Below are positions 1 through 7,104 of a stretch of 11,227 nt of DNA, piece by piece. Positions within the stretch are counted from its first letter, which is position 1, and every line of letters begins with the position of its first letter. The DNA lies in contig CAJWER010000083.1 of assembly GCA_913030785.1 (NCBI GenBank), forward strand, positions 1-11,227, given 5' to 3'. A program made the translations under genes and the position numbers. The DNA comes from an uncultured Chloroflexota bacterium. Its GTDB lineage: Bacteria; Chloroflexota; Dehalococcoidia; Lucifugimonadales; CAJWER01. Below the pieces are notes generated by a model, which made no database searches, was not told the origin of the DNA, and was given only the letters and a program-made list of their open reading frames with translations.

Positions 1-85
1 CGCGCGGGCCCATATAGTCCCTATCATCATCAGGGGGCCCCGCTCATGGGTTTCCCCCTAGGTCTGTAAGGTTCAGGGCGCGCGC

Positions 86-91
86 TATACT
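86..91 (+). promoter_or_regulatory. Possible -10 box upstream of the 174-aa gene
   Basis: TATACT matches the bacterial -10 consensus at five of six positions and lies 28 bases before the favoured ATG at 120. No convincing -35 hexamer is seen 16-18 bases upstream, so the call rests on one hexamer. Confidence 0.3.
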
Positions 92-119
92 GTGGCCAAA
101 TCCCATGGAGGGCTACCAG

Positions 120-644
120 ATGGTCGCTCATGAACTTGGCGAAGCTTGGTCTGATGAATTGTCGCAGCCGCATCGTGAGGCACTGCATTCAGCTTTCATC
201 GAGCTGGTAGACAACTACTTCACTGTGGAAGATCGGCAAGACAACCTAATCGCAGATGGGATGCCCCCGAAGTACCGCCACCGCTACGATGAGCTATTCC
301 TACGGCGATTCTTCACTACGTTCCTCACGGTTGGATACAAGCTGGCTCTGCGCGAGCCTCCCGCTCCGCTGCTCTCCTGCACCGCCGAGGAGTTGGCATG
401 CGCCATCATCATTGGCTTGGCAGAGGTCCATCTCGAAGAGAAGGGGATCAAAGCTGATTTCGGCGGGTTCGAAGAGGACATTTACCAGGACACTGACTTC
501 AAGTTCCTGTACCACGCAGATATGGACGGCTTCGAAGACTCCCCCGAGTTCTCTCAACTGGGAATAGGTCCCATACGATTCGATGAGTGGTTCGAGCCAT
601 TCCTAAACGCTACTACGCCAGTACACCCCTACTCCGTTGATTGA
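120..644 (+). CDS. Hypothetical protein, 174 aa, acidic, unknown function
   Basis: I do not recognise this family. The frame is open from an ATG at 105, but the ATG at 120 is preferred because GGAGGG (107-112) lies seven bases upstream of it as a ribosome binding site; from 105 that motif would be inside the gene. The product is soluble-looking and rich in Asp, Glu and aromatic residues, with Phe/Tyr clusters in the middle (LFLRRFFTTF) and an acidic C-terminal half. No signal peptide or membrane helix is evident, and the low-complexity look of a shadow frame is absent. It lies between the window edge and the repeats next to the tRNA-Arg(CCU) 3' end, so it may be cargo of an element integrated there; that is inference from position only. 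Confidence 0.7.
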   Translation: MVAHELGEAWSDELSQPHREALHSAFIELVDNYFTVEDRQDNLIADGMPPKYRHRYDELFLRRFFTTFLTVGYKLALREPPAPLLSCTAEELACAIIIGLAEVHLEEKGIKADFGGFEEDIYQDTDFKFLYHADMDGFEDSPEFSQLGIGPIRFDEWFEPFLNATTPVHPYSVD

Positions 645-680
645 GCAATGTGTGTGGCCAAGGGGACGAGAGCGGCGCAG

Positions 681-710
681 CTACGGATATCGAGCGGTTC
701 GAGTCCGTAG
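681..710. other. Stem-loop beside a tandem repeat, possible attachment-region structure
   Basis: CTACGGA (681-687) pairs perfectly with TCCGTAG (704-710). Inside, TCGA (690-693) pairs with TCGA (699-702) around a GCGGT loop. No T-run follows on either strand, so it is a poor intrinsic terminator. It abuts the tandem repeat at 708-727 and lies about 90 bases from the 3' end of a tRNA gene, so recombinase or accessory-protein binding is a reasonable guess. Confidence 0.45.
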
Positions 711-727
711 TGGGCAATAGTGGGCAA
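708..727 (+). repeat. Perfect tandem repeat of TAGTGGGCAA
   Basis: Two head-to-tail copies of the 10-mer TAGTGGGCAA occupy 708-717 and 718-727. Short tandem direct repeats near a tRNA 3' end are typical of arm-type sites for tyrosine integrases in general. Here the tRNA-Arg(CCU) 3' end lies 75 bases to the right. The repeat is directly visible; the attachment-site role is inferred. Confidence 0.6.
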
Positions 728-801
728 AACGCCGATTTACAGTCATTGTTCAGCGTGGACGTGTTGCTCGTGAGCCCCTGTAACACGGGGCAAAGGAAAA
801 G

Positions 802-874
802 TGCCCCCGCCGGGACTCGAACCCGGGCACTCGGTTTAGGAAACCGATGCTCTATCCGCCTGAGCTACAGGGGC
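802..874 (-). tRNA. tRNA-Arg, anticodon CCU
   Basis: Read on the minus strand the gene folds as a full cloverleaf. The acceptor arm GCCCCTG pairs with CGGGGGC, allowing one G-U. The D stem is GCTC/GAGC. The anticodon stem TCGGT/ACCGA encloses the loop TTCCTAA, giving anticodon CCT, which reads AGG. The T arm is CCGGG-TTCGAGT-CCCGG. The discriminator is A at 802; it is followed by C and then TTTT, so CCA is not encoded. The 3' end faces the left part of the window, where repeats suggest an integration site. tRNA-Arg genes are common integrase targets. Confidence 0.95.
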
Positions 875-1102
875 GCGCTGACTACAAAGCGGTGGAAAGG
901 CCGGGTGGTGACCATCGCGGTCCGTTGCAGACCATCGTATCGCCAGTCACTACGCCTGCGCCTCTCCCAAGCCGCCCTAAAATCGTACCACAGCCCCCTC
1001 CGCCACTCCAGACGATACCCCTCACTATGTCCCATGCCACCAATAGCGGGAGGCGTAGGCCTGCAGCGTTGTTGTACCCTGGGTCTGGCACAAACCAGAG
1101 GC
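875..1102. other. Intergenic region between tRNA-Arg(CCU) and the dehydrogenase
   Basis: I see no convincing gene here. Open frames crossing it on both strands are shadows or antisense readings of the tRNA. A TACGAT hexamer on the minus strand could be a -10 box for the tRNA but has no clear -35 partner. Confidence 0.5.
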
Positions 1103-1115
1103 GGAGGCTGACACG

Positions 1116-2096
1116 TTGGGATTCAACCTGCTGATATACACGCCGGGCGAGCCAAGGCAATCGAACATCCACGAGGGAGAGGACTGGCCCCGTCGACTTC
1201 GGGAGCTCATCCCGGACATCCAGGTCAACGTGACCCACTCCGCCGGCGAGGCAATGGAGCTCATCGGGGAGACGGACGCCGCATTTGGCAACATCGTCCC
1301 GGAGCTGTTCGAACGAGCCGAAAACCTGAGATGGATTTCGTGTCCACAGGCCGGCCCCACCGCAGGCTACTACCACCAGGCCCTGATCGACAGCGAAGTC
1401 GTCGTGACCAACGTGCGCGGCATCTACAACGACTACATCAGCGCCCACATCATGGCGTTCCTGCTCTCATTTGCCAGGGACCTGCCCGGCTACTTCCGCA
1501 ATCAGCAAGCCGGTGAGTGGGACCCGCGCCCCATACCGGTGTACCTGCCCCAATCGACGGCCCTGATCGTGGGCATGGGTGGCATCGGCGGTGAGACAGC
1601 CCGCATCTGCGCCCAGTTCGGGATCACCGTGCTCGGCGTCGACGCCCGCATCACCGACCCACCTCCCGGTGTCTCCGAGTTGCACCCTCCCGAGGCCCTT
1701 GATGCGCTGTTACCCAGGGCAAACTTCGTAGTCATGACGGTCCCGGAGACACCCTCGACGCAAGGGATGATGGGGGCCGATCAGTTTCGGGCCATGAATC
1801 CAAACGCGTACCTCATTAACATAGGCCGGGGCGCAACTATAAGGCTGGACGACCTCGACTCAGCGCTTCGCGGCGGCGAAATCGCTGGGGCGGCCCTCGA
1901 TGTCTTCGAGACCGAGCCGCTACCGCCGGGCCACCCGCTGTGGACGTCCCCAGGAATGCTAATCACACCCCACGTCGCTGCGGCGTCTGGACCAAACCTG
2001 GACGAGCGACGCACAGAGCTGTTCATGGACAATTGCGTGCGATTCGACGAGGGCCGACCACTACGGAACGTAGTGGACAAGACAAACTGGTTCTGA
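1116..2096 (+). CDS. D-isomer-specific 2-hydroxyacid dehydrogenase family protein
   Basis: NAD(P)-dependent oxidoreductase of the family of phosphoglycerate and glyoxylate/hydroxypyruvate dehydrogenases; it would interconvert a 2-keto acid and a D-2-hydroxy acid in the cytoplasm. The Rossmann glycine motif GMGGIG is at residues 153-158. The family's catalytic triad appears as Arg238 (in INIGRG), Glu267 (in DVFETEP) and His286 (in TPHVAA). The 326-aa length is normal for the family. The start is a TTG at 1116 with GGAGG eight bases upstream (1103-1107); no better start is near. It stands alone between two minus-strand tRNA-Arg genes with no partner to indicate the substrate, so no specific substrate is claimed. 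Confidence 0.9.
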   Translation: MGFNLLIYTPGEPRQSNIHEGEDWPRRLRELIPDIQVNVTHSAGEAMELIGETDAAFGNIVPELFERAENLRWISCPQAGPTAGYYHQALIDSEVVVTNVRGIYNDYISAHIMAFLLSFARDLPGYFRNQQAGEWDPRPIPVYLPQSTALIVGMGGIGGETARICAQFGITVLGVDARITDPPPGVSELHPPEALDALLPRANFVVMTVPETPSTQGMMGADQFRAMNPNAYLINIGRGATIRLDDLDSALRGGEIAGAALDVFETEPLPPGHPLWTSPGMLITPHVAAASGPNLDERRTELFMDNCVRFDEGRPLRNVVDKTNWF

Positions 2097-2186
2097 GGTG
2101 CTGCGCACGTTTCGTCGGGCGGGGGGCTGGCGCTGCCGAATCCAGCGGACTGCTGTGGAAGGCCACAAAGACCTTCAGGGCGGGTG

Positions 2187-2261
2187 TGGTGCCCCCGGTG
2201 GGACTCGAACCCACGCACCCGGCTCCGGAGGCCGGTGCTCTATCCGCTGAGCTACAGGGGC
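2187..2261 (-). tRNA. tRNA-Arg, anticodon CCG, CCA encoded
   Basis: On the minus strand a complete cloverleaf is visible: acceptor GCCCCTG/CGGGGGC, D stem GCTC/GAGC, anticodon stem CCGGC/GCCGG around the loop CTCCGGA (anticodon CCG, reading CGG), and T arm GTGGG-TTCGAGT-CCCAC. The discriminator A at 2190 is followed by C, C, A (2189-2187), so the 3' CCA is written in the DNA, unlike the CCU gene 1.3 kb away. The two tRNAs share the same acceptor and nearly the same 5' half, pointing to a common origin. Confidence 0.95.
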
Positions 2262-2271
2262 GACGCCTCCA

Positions 2272-2280
2272 AATATACCA
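2272..2280 (-). promoter_or_regulatory. Extended -10 promoter of tRNA-Arg(CCG)
   Basis: On the minus strand TGGTATATT combines the TG extension with a five-of-six -10 hexamer (TATATT at 2277-2272). It ends 11 bases before the tRNA 5' end at 2261, so transcription would begin just ahead of the tRNA. A clear -35 is not seen, which is tolerable for an extended -10. Confidence 0.55.
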
Positions 2281-2345
2281 CAAGACCGTCTCCCAAGACC
2301 CCTTCCTGATGGCCGATACTGGTCTTGTAGAGGCACCGTTTTCAG

Positions 2346-2375
2346 TTGACAATTCTCCTTGCTCGTCAATATCAT
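2346..2375 (+). promoter_or_regulatory. Sigma70-type promoter of the collagen-like lipoprotein gene
   Basis: TTGACA (2346-2351) is a perfect -35 hexamer. After an 18-base spacer comes TATCAT (2370-2375), five of six matches to the -10. Transcription would start near 2382, leaving a leader of about 80 bases before the lipoprotein ATG. The quality suggests strong constitutive expression. Confidence 0.65.
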
Positions 2376-2464
2376 TGAATTGGCTATCGAACGGTATCGC
2401 CAACAGTAATGAACCCTTCGATGACGGCCAAAAGCGCCGCATCGAATCTTGATCTAGGAGACAC

Positions 2465-3346
2465 ATGAGACAGTATCTGCCTGCGGTCAAACCTGGCCTG
2501 GGATTCGCCTTTGCAGTCCTATCGTTGCTACTGCTCCTAGCATGCACTGGTCCACAGGGCGATACGGGTCTGGCTGGCAACGCAGGGAATCCGGGCAATC
2601 CGGGTCGTGCGGGTGAGGAAGGACTGCAGGGCGCCAAGGGCGACCCGGGAGAGCCCGGCAAACCAGGCAACCCCGGCAGTCCGGGCAAGCCAGGATCGCT
2701 TGGGACAGAGGGCCCGGAGGGCCCAGCGGGCGGAGGCATCTCTCCGGACGCGGCCCTCATGATCAGCAAGTCCGGCTTCTACCTGAATGAGCCCATCACG
2801 ATTTCCGGCTCGGGGTTCGGTGAGTTCGAGCCGATAATCCTATTCTTTGACCTAGGCGACGGAAACGAACCCAACGTGGGATTTGCCAACGCCAACAAGG
2901 GCGGCGCATGGACCATGACCATACCAGGCGCCGACACCCTATCGGGTGTGAACTCAAATGTTGATCTGCTGACAGAGGCGTCGGTTGTCACCCTCAAAGC
3001 TGTGGGAGAACTTGGCAGCGCCGCCAGCACTCCGGTCACCGTGCTCGGAGAGGCCGCTCCGGAGGTCGTTGAAATCCCGTCGGCCACCCTTTCGGCGGGC
3101 CTGGTACTGGTCGGCGGAGACATACCCGTCCTAGGCGCGGGCTACGCCCCCAACGAGACGGTCACCATCGTGGCCATCACCGGCAGTGGGGAAGTCACAA
3201 CAATCGGCACGGGGACGGCCAGCGAGTCTGGAGCCCTATTGGTGTCGATCACCGACACACTGGGAGCCGGCGCATACACCATACGGGGCATTGGGGAGTC
3301 TGGAGCAGTCGCTACAGCCGCTCTAGTCGTAGTCACCGAAAAGTAG
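2465..3346 (+). CDS. Secreted lipoprotein with collagen-like Gly-X-Y repeats and two beta-rich domains
   Basis: The N-terminus is a lipoprotein signal peptide: positive residues at 2 and 9, a Leu-rich core at 14-25, and lipobox LLAC with Cys27 as the lipid-attachment site. Residues 29-88 form 20 uninterrupted Gly-X-Y triplets, rich in GNPG, GKPG and GEPG with charged X/Y residues, as in bacterial collagen-like proteins. Residues 95-200 and 205-293 look like two divergent copies of one beta-sandwich unit (compare ITISGSGFGEFEPIIL with IPVLGAGYAPNETVTI), resembling IPT/Ig-like surface modules. The protein is therefore probably anchored to the outer face of the membrane, with a triple-helical stalk carrying C-terminal domains. 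AGGAG (2456-2460) lies four bases before the ATG. The partner or ligand is unknown. The gene is monocistronic and convergent with the corC-like gene. Confidence 0.85.
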   Translation: MRQYLPAVKPGLGFAFAVLSLLLLLACTGPQGDTGLAGNAGNPGNPGRAGEEGLQGAKGDPGEPGKPGNPGSPGKPGSLGTEGPEGPAGGGISPDAALMISKSGFYLNEPITISGSGFGEFEPIILFFDLGDGNEPNVGFANANKGGAWTMTIPGADTLSGVNSNVDLLTEASVVTLKAVGELGSAASTPVTVLGEAAPEVVEIPSATLSAGLVLVGGDIPVLGAGYAPNETVTIVAITGSGEVTTIGTGTASESGALLVSITDTLGAGAYTIRGIGESGAVATAALVVVTEK

Positions 3347-3379
3347 GCTGCCCGCTCTTCGATCTACAGAGGCCCAGCC

Positions 3380-3424
3380 AAAAAGACGAGCCGTCCCGGT
3401 ACTGTAGGAAATCCTAAGACCGGG
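3380..3424 (-). terminator. Possible terminator after the corC-like gene
   Basis: Two stem-loops lie at the end of the minus-strand gene. CCCGGT/ACCGGG (3395-3400 with 3419-3424) encloses a smaller TAGG/CCTA stem and overlaps the stop codon. GACG-GCT-CGTC (3395-3385) is followed on the minus strand by five T residues (3384-3380). The stem adjacent to the T-run is only four pairs, so the call is weak. Confidence 0.35.
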
Positions 3425-4658
3425 ATACGCGCAGCTTCTTCAGCCGCCTACCGACCGTCGAAACTACCTCTATCTTCAGACCGTCATCGACGACTAGGTC
3501 GCCCCGGCTCGGGATTCTGCCCAGTCTGTCGTACACAAACCCGCCCACCGTGTCGAACCCATCCGCCTCGACGACGATGCCCAGCAGTTCGTCCAACTGG
3601 TCGATGCTCACACGGGCATCCAACAAATATTCGTCTCGCCCCGTGGTCTGGATCTCCAACTCGTCGACATCGAACTCATCCTGGATCTCGCCGACGATCT
3701 CCTCGAGCAGGTCCTCGATGGTCACCAGACCCGACACGCCACCATACTCGTCGATCACGATAGCCAGATGAACCTGGCGCGCCTGGAACTCGTTCAGCAG
3801 CTCTTCCAGGTTCTTGGCCTCCGGGATAAACAGCGCCGGCCTCATGTGGTCACCAGCCAACGCCTCGGGAGTAGGGTTTGTGCTCAGTAGGCCGAGGAAG
3901 TCCCTGGAGTAGGCAACCCCCTCGATATGGTCCAGATCCTCACCGTAGACCGGGATCCTGCTGTGGCCCGAATCGAGCATACGGCCAACAAGATCAACAA
4001 GCGTGGTGCCCATCTCAACCGCAACCATATCCCCCCGTGGCACCATTATTTCGCGGGCAGTCGTGTGATCTAGCCCAACAACGCCACGGATCATCCGGGC
4101 CTCACGCTCGTCCAGCGGCTCACCGTTTACGTCGCCAGGGCCATTGTGGTCAACCGACGCGGACTCGCCCTCGTCGTCCATGCCACTACTTCTCGACGCG
4201 ACTACATCGACTACAAGAGTCCCAAGGGCCAGCAGGGGAGTCAGGATCCTGCTGAAGCGAAATGCGATCGACGCCGTACGCAGCGCAATCGACTCGCCGA
4301 ACACCCTTGACAGCCCGATGGCCACGACCTGGAGCAACCCCAACCCTGCCAACACCGCAAGCCCTATCCCGTACTGCGCAGCCCAGTGCACGGATTCCAG
4401 GGTGGACAAAAGGGCGGCACCCGAGGCAAGGCTCAGGCCAATGATCAGGAACTTCAGCAGTGTAAGTGAACTCGCAGGACCGAATGGGATCGAGTGAAGT
4501 CTCTCCAGAGAGTCCGCCCCGTCCGCCCCCTGTGCCGCGAGCATCTGGACACGCTCACGTCGGACCGAGAGCACACTCGACTCCAGTAGGGACACCAGAC
4601 AAAAACTAAACCCTGAGATGGCAAGTACCACCCAGGGCAACGTACTATCGCTTTCCAA
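3414..4658 (-). CDS. CNNM/CorC-type membrane protein with CBS pair (hemolysin C family)
   Basis: The architecture is that of the DUF21-CBS-CorC_HlyC family, linked in various bacteria to magnesium or cobalt efflux/resistance. Hydrophobic segments at about residues 8-30, 65-85, 95-118 and 135-155 form the N-terminal CNNM/DUF21 membrane domain. Two CBS motifs follow at about 200-260 and 268-325, including the family signatures TAREIMVPRGDM (200-211) and VIDEYGGVSGLVTIEDLLEE (301-320). Residues 335-412 form the small C-terminal CorC_HlyC domain. The length of 414 aa is typical. The apparent start is TTG at 4658; AGGAG lies only two bases upstream, unusually close, so the start is uncertain, and TTG at codon 7 or GTG at codon 10 are alternatives. 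It follows glmU on the same strand after 87 bases and may share its transcript. Transport substrate cannot be read from sequence. Confidence 0.9.
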   Translation of the reverse strand: MESDSTLPWVVLAISGFSFCLVSLLESSVLSVRRERVQMLAAQGADGADSLERLHSIPFGPASSLTLLKFLIIGLSLASGAALLSTLESVHWAAQYGIGLAVLAGLGLLQVVAIGLSRVFGESIALRTASIAFRFSRILTPLLALGTLVVDVVASRSSGMDDEGESASVDHNGPGDVNGEPLDEREARMIRGVVGLDHTTAREIMVPRGDMVAVEMGTTLVDLVGRMLDSGHSRIPVYGEDLDHIEGVAYSRDFLGLLSTNPTPEALAGDHMRPALFIPEAKNLEELLNEFQARQVHLAIVIDEYGGVSGLVTIEDLLEEIVGEIQDEFDVDELEIQTTGRDEYLLDARVSIDQLDELLGIVVEADGFDTVGGFVYDRLGRIPSRGDLVVDDGLKIEVVSTVGRRLKKLRVSRS

Positions 4659-4745
4659 TGCTCCTCATCCTGCCTCGCCTTGACGGGCCGCAAAGCAGCC
4701 GCGATCGGGAGGCGCCTTGAAACGGCTTCCTCTGTTCCTGGCACG

Positions 4746-6110
4746 TCATTTGTTCGTCCTCTTCGTCTTCCCGCCCTTCCCTATCTCACGAGCCGGCGCC
4801 CCAACTACCAGGGCATCGGCAGGAACGTCTTTCGTAACAACCGACCCCGCGCCGGTAGCCGCGCCGCGACCCACCGTGATGGGCGCAACTAGCATCGAGT
4901 CAGACCCGATGAATGCCCCATCCCCAATCGTCGTCCTGTGCTTGGCCGTACCATCGTAGTTGCACGTCACCGCGCCCGCGCCAATGTTGACGTTGGCACC
5001 CACATCGGCGTCTCCAATATAGCTAAAGTGACTCGACTTCGTGCCCTGCCCCAGACGGCTGCTCTTGATCTCAGCATGACTTCCAATACGTACACCGGAT
5101 GCCAACCGGCTCCCGGCACGCACATGACTGAACGGACCCACGTTAACGCCACTATCCAGGATCGACCCCCGGACCACAGAAGCGAATACGCTGCTACCGT
5201 CGCCAATCGTCGAGTCGTCCACCACCGTGTTAGGTCCCAGAGTGCAATCCCGACCTATTTTCGACGCTCCCTTAACGTGGGTGTTTGGCATCACCACCGA
5301 ATCTTGCCCGATCTCCACCTGTGCATCGATGTACACCGAGGCCGGATCGGGCATCGTCACTCCACTCATCATACAATCATGTCGGATGCGGTCTCGGAGC
5401 GATGCCTCGGCACTCGCCAGCTGGACCCGGTCATTTACCCCTTGCAACTCCTCCGGCTCCTGTGGCCGGACCGACTCCACACGTTCGTCCTCGGTCACTG
5501 CCATCGCAACCAGATCGGTCAATCGAAGCTCGCCGTTTGCGGCAGGACTCAACTCGTCTAGATGAGGCCAGAGCCACTGAGCGCGAAAGCAGTAGACGCC
5601 CCCGTTGATCTCATTGACCGCCAACTCAACTTCGTCTGCCACATCGTGTTCGACGATTGACGTGATGGAGCCATCTTGCCCCCTGATCACCCGGCCCAGG
5701 TCGCCGGGACTCTCAACCTCAATCGTAACCAGCGTAATGACCGCCCCGCTCTCGATGTGCCGTTCCACCAGTCTACGAAGTGTCGCTGGGGTAACAAGGG
5801 GTACATCGGCAGACAGGACCGCAATGTGAGTGGCCGACGGCGAAGAGCCCTTCGCCTGGAGCAGAGCATGGCCAGTTCCAGACGGGTTGGATTGCTCGAC
5901 GTATCCAATGCGTCCGCCCAGCGCCTGCTGAACCGCTTCAGATCCCGCTCGTACGACCGCTACGGTGTCCTCGATGCCGGCACCCTCAATTGCGTCAACA
6001 ACCAGCGCAATCATCTCCCTGCCGCAGACGCGATGGAGCACCTTGGGGACGCGGGACTTCATCCGGGTACCCAATCCCGCAGCTAGAACGACAGCAGCCA
6101 GGTTATTCAT
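4746..6110 (-). CDS. glmU: Bifunctional GlmU: GlcNAc-1-P uridyltransferase / GlcN-1-P acetyltransferase
   Basis: GlmU acetylates glucosamine-1-phosphate with acetyl-CoA and then joins it to UTP to give UDP-GlcNAc, the precursor of peptidoglycan and cell-surface glycans; it acts in the cytoplasm. The N-terminal pyrophosphorylase domain (1-230) has the nucleotide signature LAAGLGTRMKS (9-19), GTGHA (78-82), Asp102, Glu154, Asn169 and Asn226. The C-terminal left-handed beta-helix (about 250-440) shows hexapeptide repeats. It keeps the acetyltransferase residues known from E. coli GlmU: Arg331, Lys349, His361, Tyr364, Asn375 and Asn384. Both activities should therefore be intact. The length of 454 aa matches the family. 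The ATG at 6110 has no good Shine-Dalgarno, but the leader carries a hairpin. It lies upstream of the corC-like gene and diverges from cvpA. Confidence 0.97.
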   Translation of the reverse strand: MNNLAAVVLAAGLGTRMKSRVPKVLHRVCGREMIALVVDAIEGAGIEDTVAVVRAGSEAVQQALGGRIGYVEQSNPSGTGHALLQAKGSSPSATHIAVLSADVPLVTPATLRRLVERHIESGAVITLVTIEVESPGDLGRVIRGQDGSITSIVEHDVADEVELAVNEINGGVYCFRAQWLWPHLDELSPAANGELRLTDLVAMAVTEDERVESVRPQEPEELQGVNDRVQLASAEASLRDRIRHDCMMSGVTMPDPASVYIDAQVEIGQDSVVMPNTHVKGASKIGRDCTLGPNTVVDDSTIGDGSSVFASVVRGSILDSGVNVGPFSHVRAGSRLASGVRIGSHAEIKSSRLGQGTKSSHFSYIGDADVGANVNIGAGAVTCNYDGTAKHRTTIGDGAFIGSDSMLVAPITVGRGAATGAGSVVTKDVPADALVVGAPAREIGKGGKTKRTNK

Positions 6111-6127
6111 GGCTCATAAATAGATAA

Positions 6128-6167
6128 GCGCCCTACGCATGCGGATTTCAATCCACGCGTCGGGCGC
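6128..6167 (-). promoter_or_regulatory. Leader hairpin just upstream of glmU
   Basis: GCGCCC (6128-6133) pairs with GGGCGC (6162-6167), ACGC (6135-6138) with GCGT (6157-6160), and GGAT (6143-6146) with ATCC (6151-6154) around a four-base loop. There is one mismatch and one small internal loop. On the glmU transcript it is followed by TTATCTATTTAT, a T-rich stretch, 17 bases before the ATG, so it could act as an attenuator, a translation-control element or a partial terminator. The structure is visible; the role is inferred. Confidence 0.5.
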
Positions 6168-6211
6168 CATTCACTAGCCTATATTCCGAAATTAACGTCC
6201 ACTTATAGCCA

Positions 6212-6241
6212 ATCGTACCAGCGCTTCAGCTACGATGTCAA
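6212..6241 (-). promoter_or_regulatory. Sigma70-type promoter of glmU
   Basis: On the minus strand TTGACA (6241-6236) is a perfect -35. It is followed after 18 bases by TACGAT (6217-6212), four of six matches to the -10. Transcription would begin near 6205, giving a leader of about 95 bases that contains the hairpin at 6128-6167. Confidence 0.6.
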
Positions 6242-6437
6242 GACAATTTTGGGTCTGCCGACGTTGGTCGGCCCCATCGCCCAAGGCTCCAAATCGAACA
6301 TGCACGCATGAATAAATGCGGAGCTTTGGGCTGCGTGCAGCCACACTTTTCGCATATCTGACCCTGTGATAAACTGTGGTCAAAACACATCGAACGCGGG
6401 GATATCCCTGCTAATATCGGCGCTGAGAGGTGAAACG

Positions 6438-7082
6438 GTGAACTGGTTCGACTTCGTCTTGCTGGCCATTCTAATTGTCGGGCTCTTGTACGGGATGAAG
6501 ACCGGGCTGATAAAGGCAGCGTTCGTAGCTGTGGGCGGGTACGCTGGCTGGCTCCTTGCAGGGCAGTTTGGCGGTCGCGTGGGCAGCCTATTCGATAGCT
6601 CGCTTGGGAACGAAACCCTCGTCTCGGTCATCTCATATGCCATCATCATCGTCGGCGCACTGATCGTCGCGAGCATCGCCGCAAAGATCGTCAAGCCCCT
6701 CCTAACAGTCTTCACCCTTGGCATGTCGAGCATGGTCGACAAGCTCGGAGGTCTGGTCCTGGGGCTCTTGATCGGCGTCTCCATAGCGGGTGCCCTGGTC
6801 ATAGGTGCAGCCAGGCTGACATACGACTTCGACACATCCATCCTCACCGATAAGGTACCCGATCAGGTCGCGGGCAACGGGGGGCAGATCGAGGAGCAGC
6901 TAGCCAAGGTGGAGAGTGTGAAAGAGAGCCTGGAGACCGCCCTTGGTGAGTCTCAGCTTGTCCTCACCTTCATAAACGTAGTCAACTCGCTACCAGGTGA
7001 CGCTCTAGGCTTCATTCCAGCCGACTTCATGGAAGCGCTGGATATCCTCAAGGCAGAGATAGACAAAACAGACACAGACTAA
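6438..7082 (+). CDS. CvpA family inner-membrane protein
   Basis: The protein begins with the CvpA-type pattern NWFDFVLLAILIVGLLYGMKTGLIK and has four hydrophobic segments at about residues 4-20, 25-45, 60-82 and 100-125, followed by a soluble C-terminal tail to residue 214. CvpA was named for colicin V production in E. coli; the biochemical role of most family members is unsettled. The frame is open from an ATG-like start at 6366, but GTG at 6438 is preferred: GAGAGG (6425-6430) lies seven bases before it, and the added 24 residues would precede the conserved N-terminal helix. A TG-extended GATAAA (6365-6373) could be a -10 box. The HNH gene follows 22 bases downstream, so the two are probably co-transcribed. 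Confidence 0.82.
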   Translation: MNWFDFVLLAILIVGLLYGMKTGLIKAAFVAVGGYAGWLLAGQFGGRVGSLFDSSLGNETLVSVISYAIIIVGALIVASIAAKIVKPLLTVFTLGMSSMVDKLGGLVLGLLIGVSIAGALVIGAARLTYDFDTSILTDKVPDQVAGNGGQIEEQLAKVESVKESLETALGESQLVLTFINVVNSLPGDALGFIPADFMEALDILKAEIDKTDTD

Positions 7083-7104
7083 GGAGCCCGCGACAGCGGC
7101 AGGG

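Noticed and set aside
6..43. GGGCCC inverted repeat at the left edge, considered as a terminator
   Set aside because: About 23 bases of loop, a short stem and no T-tract; nothing upstream is visible to judge it.
696..706. GGTTCGAGTCC resembling a tRNA T-loop on the plus strand
   Set aside because: No cloverleaf can be built around it; the bases are better explained by the stem-loop at 681-710.
641..1111. Long plus-strand frame through the tRNA-Arg(CCU) region
   Set aside because: Its middle (APAGTRTRALGLGNRCS) is the well-known antisense translation of a tRNA; the rest has no protein-like character.
882..1448. 188-aa minus-strand frame
   Set aside because: It runs antisense over the start of the dehydrogenase, which has clear motifs on the other strand.
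2023..2769. 248-aa minus-strand frame with Pro-rich N-terminus
   Set aside because: Its start is the antisense of the Gly-X-Y tract, its middle crosses the tRNA-Arg(CCG) gene, and its end is antisense to the dehydrogenase.
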